Shown here: positions 1 through 11,257 of the stretch, piece after piece
How the letters are laid out: each line of letters opens with the position of its first letter
How positions within the stretch are numbered: the first letter of the stretch is position 1
Source of the DNA: Plicaturopsis crispa FD-325 SS-3
Lineage: Eukaryota > Basidiomycota > Agaricomycetes > Amylocorticiales > Amylocorticiaceae
Assembly (NCBI GenBank): GCA_000827205.1
Contig: KN832564.1
Span: 281,470-345,469 of the forward strand
Direction: 5' to 3'
Length of the DNA stretch: 64,000 nt
Notes under the pieces: model-generated
What the model was told of the DNA's origin: nothing
Seen by the model: the letters and a program-made list of their open reading frames with translations, nothing else
The model's database searches: none
Translations under genes and position numbers: made by a program

Positions 1-714
1 AAAGCACGAGCAGACCCACCCGACGGTGTTCTTGATGAGAAGGAGGTCTTGCTGGAGCAGCGGATGCGACTCGGGCGGGCGCGGAGCATAGAGATCCTTG
101 ACGGCTTCCTCGAGGTTTCGTATGCGGTCGCTCATTTGTATGATCTTGGCATGCAGTTGCTCTGTGTTTGCGAGGATGAAGCTGCCGGCGCATGAGAAGA
201 TGCCGCTACGCGATGATTGGTAGACGACTCACCGACTGCCTTTCCCCGAGGTGAGTGCGCCTAGAGAGCCACACGCGGTCAGTACACGAAAACGCCTAGA
301 TTGAATATCCCGACCTTGCGGGCATATTTCCGCACAGCCACGCTGTCAACGAAACTCGTTCAGAGCAAGGCAATGCGGATGACTGGCGGGCACGCACCTT
401 TGTGCAAGATTTACAGGGAAAGACTCTGTCGCACTGGGGAAGGTGCAGTGTCAGAGAGTATGGGTAACCGAAAGCGTTGTTCGCAAACCTTCAATTTCAA
501 TCTTGCGGGCGCGTAAGTAAATAAAGACAGGATGACGACGAGGGTGTTGCGAGACCACGCACCTGCGGCATTCCGCACACGACAACGGTGGTTTCCTGCC
601 CGTTTTCTTTCGTTCTGGCGGCTGCGCTGGGCCCTCGTCTGGCAACGCAGGCGATATCCTACCGTCGGACTCCATCGAGTTGCGAGCCCGCTTGTAAGGG
701 CGAGTAAGATCCAT
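1..714 (-). CDS. Zn(2)Cys(6) fungal transcription factor, N-terminal part
   Basis: This is the start of a fungal binuclear zinc-cluster regulator, a nuclear DNA-binding protein; its C-terminal part lies beyond the window start. Joining exons 714-563, 501-489, 433-398, 342-315, 260-233 and 181-1 keeps one frame. It gives a full cluster: CAEC, then RRLKLKCDRVFPC, KSCTK, RGCAEICP and the family's following GALTSGKGSRF. A helix resembling the linker/dimerisation region follows (EQLHAKIIQMSDRIRNLEEA). The start at 714 gives about 40 basic/proline-rich residues before the cluster; a later Met at about residue 13 is possible. All proposed introns have GT and AG ends. The zinc cluster is spread over five exons, three of them under 30 nt, so automatic gene finders probably miss it. 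The family is certain from the cysteine pattern; target genes cannot be inferred. Confidence 0.85.
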
Positions 715-3690
715 CGCGGAGTCTAAGGGAAGCTGTATAAGAAAAAGCTATGTGGAAAGTGAGCGATGGAAAGCCAAGGAAAAGGACAGGACGGAGTACG
801 AACGAGCTGAGGATGGTGGTGGGCGGAGGGAAGGAAGCGAACTGTGGCCGAAGGGAAAGTGTAAAAGTACACACTCAACCAAAAATTCCCGAACAACGCG
901 GAGACAGCCGCAGTCCGCCGCTTTCGGCGGACATCCAAATCACCCGCGGACTATCTCACGTGCTATATAGAACCCGCAGACCGGCCAAATCGGGAGGGTA
1001 GCCCACGTTTCGTTTCCCGATCGCCTTTGATTAAACGGAAGGCCGAAGTCCGGCATCTCATGCTTAAATTCAGCGTCCCACACCCTGTGTGTGGGCGTAT
1101 GCATAGTCCTTACGGCAGTGCAGTCATGGGGGTTCATCGTAAATACCCAGGGTGCCATCCGGAACACACACCACCTCTCGATCCGACGGTGACGGGCAGT
1201 CAGTACAGCGCCGGGTATCATCATCGCGAGCGCACGAGCAGGGCGAGGGAAACCAGGTCTTGCACCGGAGTTTGAACGCCCAGGAGCTTGCCAGCAGCAG
1301 CATCATTACAAGCACCGGTCCACGCAGGCGCTGCAGAGGCGGCTCGGAGGGCAGCATGCTCGCCGCCGATACTGATGGCTCGCTCGATCTGGGCATAGTC
1401 GGCGACGGTGTCAGAGATGCTTCAAGTACATGCTCTGAGGAATACTGATGATAGTAGCCACTTGGGGGTGGAAACGAAGCCGTAATGCAGTATCATCACT
1501 CGCTGCAACGCTGCTGCACCCACTACTGATCAGTAGGCTGGTCGATACCCGGCGCGATGATGCACACACACCCAAAAGTCGAGGGCCCATCTCCTTAAGC
1601 GAGCGAAGATAAGAGTTAATTTAGAAGCCAAGGTATTGATGTTAGCGAGCCTGGCGTTAGGAGATTACAGACGCACCGAGGAGGATCTGGGTTCGCCAGC
1701 TTCGATTCCTCGTTGGGGCTACACACACACAGCACGCAATCGGCTTGCTATGTATATAGCAAGTGACGCACAAACATGCGCAGAGCTACAAGCATCGAGT
1801 CGCAGTTTGGCGCTCACGGTGCCGAGTCACTGCTGCAAGGACACAGAAGGGCTACCGCGTACTGCACCGAAAGCACACCAAGACGCGAAGCAAAGGCTCT
1901 CCGCTCGGATCTGGTGAGGTAAACCGGAGTGATAGAATGCTGCAGAAGGACGCACGCGCACATGGACCGTCGCGCGCGGACCCAGATCGCACAAAGTCGC
2001 TTCGATCGCGGACGCTTTCCCTGGCGGCAGCTGACCTATACGTGCCTTTCTCTGTCTCATCTGTGCAGTGTGGGCGGTAAGTATGTATAATGTGGGCGCT
2101 TCACAGAATGCGTGTGAGCCTGCAGGCGAGGGGGGAATCATTCTGGATGGAAAGGGATAGAAGGGGCGGTCAATAATAGCGTGGTAATCCCGCTGACGAA
2201 GCCCCTTAGAAATAATAGCGCTCGCTGCAGATCCAGTGGCTGTACTTAGTAGTAATGGTAATACAAATGGAACCCACGTACAGTGACATACGCCATGCAG
2301 TACAGCAAGTCAAATACGGGCGCGGATGTTCCCCTGGGGCTTTCTGATGCAGGTGCGAGTGGTAAGTATTGAAATTCGTGATATGCCGGCACCAGGTACT
2401 AGTATGCCTGTACAGAGACGACTCCACGCTTGTGCTGCTATAAGTATGTCAAGATGGTCGGTAGACATGTGTATCTCAGAACATACAAAAAACCGCGTAC
2501 CGTCAAGAACCTCCTGTCGCGGTGCCTTGTCGTCCTGTCGGAGATTCCAACCCCACGGCCTCGGCGGTGGAAACCCATAATTCCTCGTAGTTTTCGGACC
2601 ATCGCATAGGAGGGAAAATCAACCCCCCTTTGGACAACGGTACGTTGTTGGGACACAGGATGCAGTGTCTACTGTAACATGCAACTTACTACGAATCTGG
2701 CGGGGCGTACAGATATTTAGCCGGGACTCATTTGCAATTGAACCGATACTCGAAACGCAAAGGATATCGTACCTGGAACAATGAACATTGCCTCTGCGCG
2801 AGAACTCCTATAGCTACTGAGGCCTAGTACTGAGGCACAGTAGTACTGAAGCGTAAGAATCGTCGCGCGATGGAACGCGCCGACGCGTAATTAGACGCGT
2901 TCTAAGTTTGCTGCTGTCGGACATGTCCTGTCCGCGTCCCTCGTAGGAAGAAAATAGCGAGTGTAGGAACGCGAAAAGTGAAGAGGTTATCAGGGTGTCG
3001 AGTCTTCTGTCCATCTGCAAGCATCATCGCGAGTAGGAAGTCGGAGGACAGCAGCGTGGCCAACATGACAGACGGTTACATGGAAGTGCACAAGAAAATC
3101 ATAATGCTTTTGCTTGACAGGCTACAGCTTCAAAGTTTACTGACCGTGGGAAGTTATTTGTGAACTGTCTTTGTATCCTGTCTATCATTGTGTTGAAACA
3201 GGTTGTGATCCACCACGCTCTGTGGGACATTCGCTGCATCCCCTTTCTTCATAAACAATACCCTCGCCCAGACGCCCCCCGTAGCACCGACATCGCTTAA
3301 ACTGCGAGTACTGGACAACCAAACGCGAGCGCGTCGGCCCAAGGTCACGCTGAAGAGGTAACAACTTATCACATGGACGGGCCCACGATCAGTCCTGACC
3401 GGAACAACCGGTAGTAGCGAAATAAAGTCGCTCGCACCGACGAAATCTGTGGGGTATCTCATAAACGTCTAGGTCAGTCCTGGGGCCCCGCCTTTCACAC
3501 CGACGAACGAACGCTTGCTAAACGTCCTCCTTAGACTCGAAATCGCAGGGTAACCGCAGCGGCAATTTGGCATGCTGAGGTTGTCGTCTAGACTGGTATC
3601 ACGTCCTGCTCGCATCTCGGTACGTCCATCTGCACCGTCATACTCTGAAGCGATCTAAAGGCCTCGCACTGCCTACAGAAACCATCCACG
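715..3690. other. Intergenic stretch of about 3 kb, no gene supported
   Basis: Open frames here are short (up to about 105 codons), overlap on both strands and show no family signature. Near the left end an E-box-like CACGTG abuts CTATATAG (about 958-969), which could serve the zinc-cluster gene. Two ACGCGT boxes lie at 2883-2888 and 2895-2900. The right end is the upstream region of the carnitine acetyltransferase gene. I see no transposon ends or long repeats. Confidence 0.6.
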
Positions 3691-5803
3691 ATGTCGAAAC
3701 CACGGTCGATCAACGTCTCTGCGCCCCGAAAGTCGGATGTCCCGCCCGGTTATGCAGTCGACCCCGCCGCACCGCCCATGCTCCGATTCCAGGCGTCTTT
3801 ACCGCGTCTCCCGGTGCCCACCTTAGCGTCCACGGGTGCCAAGTACCTAGAGTCCGTACAGCCGCACCTCTCGGGCGCGCAGTTCGCGCAGACGCAGGCG
3901 GCGGTGAGCGAGTTCCTGGCGTCGCCGCTCGCCGCGCAGCTGCAGCAGCGCCTCGAGGCGCGCGCGGGCGACCCGAATACGGCGAGCTGGCTGGCGGAGT
4001 GGTGGAACGACGCGGCGTATATGGGTTACCGCGACCCGGTCGTGGTGAACGTCAGCTACTACTATGTGCACGTCGACGACAAGCGCCGGAGGGACGCGCC
4101 GAAACGCGCGGCGAGTCTGGTTAAGGCGATGATTCCGTTTAGGGACATTGTCGAGAGGTGCGTTTCAGGTTGTAAAAGGCGCTCGGAGGATTCGGTGCTA
4201 ATCTCCTGCTGAAGCGGACGCTTGGAGCCGGACAAAGTACGCGGGGCGCCTCTGTGCATGAATGCCTATCAATGGTTGTTCCACTCGTCCCGTTACCCTA
4301 CCAAACCCTCAGACACTGCGCGGAAGTTTGACGCTAAAACACACAATCACGTCGTGTTCGTGCGCAAAAACAAGTTCTTCCTCGTCCCGCTCACCACACC
4401 CGAGGGCCGCGAACTCACCGCCGCCGAGCTGGAAGTGTGCGTGTCATCACTCCACTATCCGTGTCCCTGGTATCCCCGTACTGAAAGAATTCAATTTAGT
4501 CAGGTCGAGAAGGTCATCGCTCTGGCCGGGGATCACAAAGCCATCCCCGTCGGCGCGCTGACCGCGGACAACCGCGATACGTGGGCCGACGCGCGCGAAG
4601 CCCTGCTCGCCGCCTCCCCCGCCAACGCAAAGTCACTCGAGGGAATCGAGTCCGCCGCGATCGTCGTCGCGCTCGACGACTCCGCCCCCGTCGTCCGCGA
4701 GGACGCCGCGTGGGGCTGCTGGGTCGGCGATGGCCGCAACCGCTTCTATGATAAATCCCAATGTACGTACCCCCATCCCCACACGTGTGTATATTCCTTG
4801 TGTGCTAAAAGGGGGGAATAGTCATTGTGTACGAGAACGGCCGGTCGGGCTTCCTGGGCGAGCACTCGTGCATGGACGGCACGACGACGCTCCGCATGAA
4901 CGAGTTCGTCCTTGCCTCGCTAGCAGCGAACAAAGTCGACCTCGGCGCGCCGCGCACCGCGTCGACGGGCGCCTCCCTCCCCCCGCCCACCGAGCTCCCC
5001 TTCGTGCTCGACGCCAAGTCCACGGCGTACATCCGCGCGGCGGAGGAGCGCTTCGACGCGCTCGTGGGCGCGCACGACCTGCACGTGCTGCACTACGAGG
5101 GGTACGGGAAGGACTTTATCAAGCGGTTCAAGGCGTCGCCGGACGCGTGGGCGCAGCTCGTGAAGCAGCTCGCGTTCCACAAGATGTTCGGCCGCCCGGG
5201 GGTGACGTACGAGTCCGCGCAGACGCGCAAGTACCAGCTCGGCCGCACGGAGGTTATACGCAGCGCGTCGAACGAGTCAAAGGCGTGGGCGGAGGCTATG
5301 TTGGACCCGGACGCCACGGACGCGACCCGTGCGGGGCTGTTCCGGAAGGCGGTGACAAGGCATTTGCAGTACGCTGCGTGGGCAGCGGACGGGCAGGGCG
5401 TGGATCGGCACCTGTTTGGGTTGAAGCGGATGCTCAAGGACGGGGAGGAGCTGCCGAAGATATACACTGACGAAGCCTTCGCGAAGACAAGCCATTGGGA
5501 GCTTTCGACGTCGCAGCTATCTAGTGATTTCTTCGATGGATGGGGCTACGGAGAAGGTATGTCGAAACCGGCTAAAAGAAAACTAGATTTTAATCCTGAC
5601 TCATCTTTCTAGTCGTCCCCGACGGCTATGGCTTGTCTTACTCGATTAGCGACCACTATATTCGCTGGACCATCACGAGTCTGAAGCGGGACACCCCATT
5701 GCTCAAGCACTACCTTGCGGAGGCTGCAACGGAGACGCGGGCCATGATGGAACGCGCGGCAGCAGCGGAAAAGCAGGCCGAGGGTGGCAAGGCGAAGCTC
5801 TGA
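3691..5803 (+). CDS. CAT2: Carnitine O-acetyltransferase, peroxisomal/mitochondrial type
   Basis: The enzyme moves acetyl groups between CoA and carnitine, letting acetyl units leave peroxisomes and enter mitochondria during growth on fatty acids or acetate. Five exons (3691-4157, 4215-4436, 4500-4762, 4822-5556, 5613-5803) stay in phase and give 625 residues, the usual family length. Visible family features are the N-terminal PxLP region, LEPDKVRGAPLCM, the catalytic histidine in GEHSCMDGTTT, and the C-terminal SYSISDHYIRW stretch. The last residues are AKL, a peroxisomal targeting signal of type 1; the yeast Cat2 protein also ends in AKL. The start Met is the first in the open frame. The gene converges with the MFS transporter gene, 164 bp away. 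Confidence 0.95.
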
Positions 5804-5967
5804 ACGCAGATGGAAGTACGCTTGCGATACAACAGCGATACATTCGTTAAATGTTAGATGCATATGCATAGAACGTATTTACTGGGTTTGCAATATTATA
5901 TTGCGAGTTTTCTTTTCTACTGTTACACTTCTAAGTACACCGAAATGTGTAGCGGAGTCGGCAGCAT

Positions 5968-8755
5968 TTAGGCCATCGACGAAGTTGTCGACTCTGTCTC
6001 CAAAGATCGCTCCTCCCTGTCGTTGCGTTGATCTGGCTCGCTCGGATGACGCTCGAGTGATTTTCCAGATATCTAGCAAAGAATGCTTCAAAAATCACAA
6101 TCGTGACTGGATGGCAAGAGCAACATACCGGCAGGCGAACGACGTAGGCAAAGAGGGTCGAGCACGCCGCCATGATGAAGACCCCTCTCAAGCCAACACT
6201 GTACGAGTCTTTTGCGGCCTGTTGCAGGTCCGGAGGAAGACGCGCTATGAACGTTGCGGAGTGCCGTATCTGCTTGATGATCTACACGGAAGATCAGTTA
6301 GCTGAACCGACTAGCAGAGAAAACCACTTGCCTCGTCGGCATTGGGAGCTTGGATGCGCTGCCGTAGCTCACGGTCCAGGACGGACTGAAAAACGGCTGA
6401 GGAGACGGCAACACCCCCGACTTGTCCTGACGTGAAGGGTTGGTGAGCGAATGCGTCGTTGACCCTGGGCAATGCATACCTATGCCGCGGAAGAGTTGAC
6501 CGAAGCCGGTCCCGACAGCCATATGCGCCTCTGGTAGTGGAAATTGGGAGCAACTCATGATGAAGAATCGGCTCCCACTTACCAGGAAGATGTGCCAGTA
6601 AGGCGACTGTAGGAAATCATTTAGCAACCTCAAAATGATGCAAACAGGAAGGTACTAACTGAGCATGGTCTGCAAGATCACAGCGTTTCCAAAGCCCATC
6701 GGAATCTAGTGACAGGAACATGAGCAGACGTGTATGTGTACAGAAAAGCTACGCACGATACTGAGCCATAGCTGGATAGGCCCCGAATCCTCTCGCATCT
6801 TCGTAAGAAGGATGGCAGCAATGAACGGGAAAATGCCGAATATCAATTCCATTCCCTTGTATTTTCCCGTGCGGTGCATCATCCAGCTAGGACATACCCC
6901 GTCAGCGTACTGGATGTGAATTTGTATCAAGATGAGCGCACCCAGCAAATATGGACCCGATAGACATCGATGCGCTATTCGGCAACAAATGCAACCCTAA
7001 GCACGGTTTCGTCAATTTGCGACACCAAAAAAGAGCATCAGGACATACCCGCAATAGACGAGCTAGTCAATTTGACCGTCTGGAACCACATCGGGAAGAA
7101 GTACATGACAGAGAAATTGCAGAAGGACACCATGAAGTAGCTGGCGCCGATGGTGACAGGGACAGCCTGCTTGAGAAGGAAAGGAGCCAGGATCGGCTCA
7201 ACGGCGAAGAAAAGCTCGATTAGCAGGAAGGCGAGAAGAAAGACTGCCGAAAGGACGAGGGACGTTATGACTCCTGCGTCACTCCACTAAGAGAACAATG
7301 AGGAGAACAATGAGCATAGGATAGAAAAGTGCGTGAAGGCTGTACATACCGGTTTTCCGTCGTTGTATTTTGTGCTCAGGAAAATCAGGAACCCGCCAAG
7401 CTGTAGAGCCATTGTTAACGGTGGTGCCGTAGAAATGGACGATCTACTTACAGCTCCCAGCAAGGTGATGCTACCTCCCCAGTCAATTCGCTTGAGCACG
7501 TCCTTAGCACTTGTGCCCTTTCCCTGAAGAAAATGTCATCAGGTCTTGATCCAATGTACTCAAACGGAAACGTACGGGAGTGACGTAGTGCAGGTTATAC
7601 GATGTCAGGAAAAATGAGATGACCAGGAAGGGCATCTGCAGTAGGAATGCCCATCGCCACCCAAGCCTTATTTATCATGCGGCGACGTCAAACTCGTGTA
7701 CGCATAGTGTGGTAGTTTCACTTACCAGTCGTTAAGTACTCCACCAACTGGGCCGCCCAGTCCTATCCCTACCTGCATTCTGCGATCAGCGCCGACATTC
7801 ACAGATATACTACCAAATGAAGCGTACTCCATTGAATACGCTCGTAATGCCCTGAGGAAGGCCTCGTGTCTGAGCAGACAAATATGACAATGTCAGTCGA
7901 GCTCATCCGCAATTCAAGTCGGGACGGACGTACGCGTAGACTGTACATGTCACTAATGATAATCCTAGAAAGACACTCGTCAGATACATGAGAGGTCGTA
8001 ACGCAAGAGAGGTCACCTACGAGCTCGTCGTGATGATTCCGCCGCCCCCAATGCCTGTCAACTGCAAATTAGCCCTGTCAGTACGCGCAAATAGAGGAAA
8101 ATATTTAAGCCATACAAATCTGGCAGCAATTAGGACAGGCATATTGGTAGCTAGGCCGCTGGCCAGCGTTCCAACCGCTGCGAAAAACACGGCCGTTTGG
8201 TTGGCGCCTCGACGGCCCATTACATTTGACAGACGGCCATATAACGGTGTGAATGTGCAAGTTGAGAGCAGAAACCTGGCCCAACATTTTGAAAAATGGA
8301 CTCTCTGCGACTATGAATGGGTGAAACACTCACGCTGTTCCAAGCCAGCTAGCCTGATTGGCCTGTTTGAAATCTGAAGAAATCGAGGGTAACACTTGAC
8401 GACAAGAAGGTTAATCCTTGTAATCCCCATTCGTCTGCTGCCAGACTCACATGTTGCCACCAACGTTGCTGCACAATGACGCAAAGTTTAGACGCTAGTT
8501 CGACGCGCAGATAATCTAGATCGTACTGTTCACTGACTTGGAAACAATGAGATTAGGATCGGCGCCCGCACAAATATAACGACTCACTGAGAGAAACACC
8601 GCACACCACACCCCTAGCAGAATTGCGCGGCGATTGGCCGGTGCTATGTCGAGCGGTCCGACAGCATGCTTAGCGCTCGAGGACCCTTCATACTCTGACA
8701 CGGGCGTAGCGCTGCCGTCGCGCAAGAGGGGAACGCGCTCTCCGCTCTCAGACAT
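5968..8755 (-). CDS. MFS transporter, vacuolar basic amino acid (VBA/Fnx1) type
   Basis: This is a multi-pass membrane transporter of the major facilitator superfamily. It is broken by many introns of about 50-70 nt. Exon pieces read in order as the N-tail with MSESGERVPLLR (a dileucine-like element), LLPSISSDFKQANQASWLGTA, the cytoplasmic loop GRLSNVMGRRGA (motif A), GIGGGGIITTSS, ISDMYSLRTRGLPQG, GIGLGGPVGG, then RWAFLLQMPF and later helices to GVAVSSAVFQSVL and a polar tail ending at 5968. This order and wording match the fungal vacuolar amino acid transporter group (yeast Vba, fission yeast Fnx1) with about 14 helices. Substrate and vacuolar location are inferred from the family. The start at 8755 is preferred over an upstream Met at 8971, which would add a basic, low-complexity leader. 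Confidence 0.85.
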
Positions 8756-9358
8756 CGTGAGCAGTGGCGGCAATCCTGAGCAGTGGCGAAAGGAAAGATT
8801 GGACAACTGTGTTGAAGGGTCGTCAGACACGAGAGCGCTGCTCCCGATCTCCTCCACGCTGCTCTGTTCTTTAGGTCGGACGCTGGGCCCAGCATCATCC
8901 GGCGTGTTTCTGGCGAGACGCAAGACGCGTTTTTTTCTGTTTTGGGAATGCGGACGCCGACGGACGCGCACAAATCACGGGAGATGGCAGGACGCTAGAA
9001 ATAAACGCGTGAATGCACAAACCGGGTAAAGTTCATCGGATTCGAAGAAGACGGACTCGATGGAGCAAGAATTAAACAAGCATTCACCGGCTCGAGATTT
9101 AAAGGCGGCGTGAACCAAATCGACGTGTTTTTGGAATCAAGTGCTCACCGACGGCGACAAGGCGAGATGGAAACTGACGCTCAGCATGCAAGAATAATTT
9201 TTCTTGACGAATTCTTCGTGTAGTATTCGTTCATAAAGCCATGTGCAGACAACAGCAGAGCTATGAGAGAGTCCAACAAGTAAGGTAACCTCATATTCAG
9301 CATCCTCCCAAAAACTGCACAGGACAAACTGACCGTCACAATCCGCTCCGTACACATC
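8756..9358. other. Intergenic region
   Basis: This holds the 5' side of the MFS gene and the 3' side of the tyrosinase gene. A minus-strand open frame at 9137-9355 has no family signature and lies directly behind the tyrosinase stop codon, so it is probably 3' UTR. Confidence 0.5.
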
Positions 9359-10538
9359 CTACTCATACACGTAGCACAGATAGCCACCCGTAATGTTCAT
9401 CACATCTCTGACCCTGACCTCAGGGAAGAACCCGTCGAGGGGCATCACGAAATCCAGGTCATGCCCGAGGGGCGCATCCGTGGAGTTCACGTCCGTCGTC
9501 GTGTTCGCCTCGAACGCCCAGAAATTGTTCTCCAGGTCGTAGTTCTGCCAGTCCCACCACACCTTCGACATCATCTCATGGATCAGCCTACAAGCGCGCG
9601 TCCCGAAATCAGCGTAAATCTATGCGAGGTGCCCGTGGGCGGACTCACCAGAAGACAGGGTCGTTGGGCGTCATGGCAGGGTTCGTCGTGCAGTTGGGCG
9701 CGGCTGCCGGGCACTGGCCCGCGGAGTCACCCCCAATCATGCGGTGCACGGCTGTGCGCGGGCCCTCGATGCGGTCGAAGTAGACTGACATCTCGCGGTA
9801 GGCGCCTTTGTAGCCCTTCACGAGATTGTCCATCAGCTCCCCCGTTATGGTGGCATTCGCCGCCAGCTCGGGCTCGGGGTAGATCGTCGGGTCCTGGCCC
9901 ACGTACGGCCTGAGCGTGAACTTCCGGCGCATCGGGTGCGGGATCGGGTAGGAGAGCGTGAAATTCGTAGCGAAGCCGCCGGTGGTGATGGCGTAGTCGT
10001 TCTCGGGATCTCCCCATCCTCCGAGCCCGCTCTCGGGATCGTCGTCCCAGATGGACCCAAACTCAAAGTCGGGGGCGTCCTTGGTCCAGTCCCAGTAAGG
10101 GGACACACCCCGGTACCCGCACTTCTCCTTCATCTGCATCTCGAACCCGTACAGCAGGGACCGGTGCCAGGGCAGCCAGATGCCCATGTTGTGCGTAAAC
10201 GTGCTCAGGTCCATGTGCACGAACGAGAGGTCGTCGTAGTACGAGCCGGAGTAGTTTCGCGGCGGCAGGTGGTAGGGCGGCTTCGTGGGGTACACGGTCG
10301 CCTCGATGCCGGGGTCGCCGGGGAGGTTGGCGAGACACTTGACGGCCCTGATCCACTCGGCGCGGTCCTCGCGAGGCAGGGCGCGCCATTCCTTGCGCAC
10401 GACCGGGTTCGTGCAGGTCGGTGGCTCCGTGAGCGGGATCATCACGGGTGCGGCTGCGCGCTCCTCCGGAGGAGGGGGCGCGACAGCCCTCGTGATCAAG
10501 GCGGCGAAAATCGCTAGTCTGGTCAGCCCGTAAATCAT
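9359..10538 (-). CDS. Secreted tyrosinase-like type 3 copper enzyme
   Basis: Type 3 copper oxidases act on phenols. Two exons (10538-9649, 9587-9359) give 372 residues. The start at 10538 yields a clear signal peptide (IYGLTRLAIFAALITRAVA) followed by a proline-rich segment. CuA site: His in FVHMD, then THNMGIWLPWHRSLLYGFE. CuB site: VHRMIGG, then NDPVFWLIHEMMSKVWWDW. Several N-x-S/T sequons support secretion. The protein ends shortly after CuB with GGYLCYVYE, so it lacks the C-terminal shielding domain of classical fungal tyrosinases and belongs to the short secreted group. Two motif positions differ from the usual family pattern: CuB has LIHEMMS where LHHxxxD is common, while the copper-ligand His is kept. 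Activity (tyrosinase, o-aminophenol oxidase or other) cannot be told. Confidence 0.9.
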
Positions 10539-11257
10539 TTTGGCTGAAAGAATGACTGTATCTAAGATCAGAGCATAATGCGCACAGTATGAATGCTCAT
10601 ACCTGGTTTTCGGGCGGAACGTTAAGGGTCTGAAGAGCAATGTCTTCGTCAGTCTCTTATACCATGCCATCGCCCCTTATAGTGATGATCGAGCTGGTTT
10701 GCTCAGCGAACCAAAAACGACCGCTCTAGTGTCCGAAGAGAACGCACACACGCACTCACCGTCTTCATGCGGCATGGCATTGTACTAAGCCTGTTCTGCA
10801 CAAATCAGCCCGCCAAATAGATAGTGACTCCACTGCTACAGACTTGCCAAGGCCTTGCGATGTCAACATCACGAACAAGCAGTTCCTTCAACGTTGGACG
10901 AGAAAAGGCAGGATTTTGAACAGTGAACTCGACGCGTGCGGTCCCGTCACTAGCATACACCTAGTGGATTAGATGTAGGTGGTGTAGTGATCGTCTTGCG
11001 GTACATTCGTGAGTGCAACAGCGAGCAGTTACAGCTGAGTTACAGCAGCTTTGGAGCAAACCAGTCTCGAGATTCACGACCGTCGACGCGACTTGTCGCG
11101 AACCATGTGGCATTTGACGCGGACGCGTAACGCGTAACGTTTGACCCACCCACCCTTGAGCTGCCTCTCCAAGTCCCAAGATAAGGTTGCTTTTATTACA
11201 GTAGTGTTTCTCTCATTTACACCATTATCACCATGTCTCGTCGTGTACTCAAACATG
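10539..11257. other. Intergenic region upstream of the tyrosinase gene
   Basis: About 720 bp between the tyrosinase start and the 3' end of the aldo/keto reductase gene. It contains a TATA-like box and an ACGCGTAACGCGTAACG run near 11122-11140. No coding region is supported. Confidence 0.5.
10677..10682 (-). promoter_or_regulatory. Possible TATA box of the tyrosinase gene
   Basis: CTATAA on the minus strand, about 140 bp before the chosen start codon. It also makes the upstream in-frame Met at 10670 unlikely as the start, since that Met would lie within about 10 bp of the box. Confidence 0.35.

Noticed and set aside
1124-1396. Minus-strand frame with one hydrophobic segment (VLVMMLLLASSWAF)
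   Set aside because: Single short frame, overlapped by an equally long plus-strand frame, no signal peptide at its start and no family match; chance is likely.
8516-8971. Longer N-terminus for the MFS transporter from the Met at 8971
   Set aside because: The extra residues are basic and low-complexity; the Met at 8755 begins the usual acidic, dileucine-containing tail.
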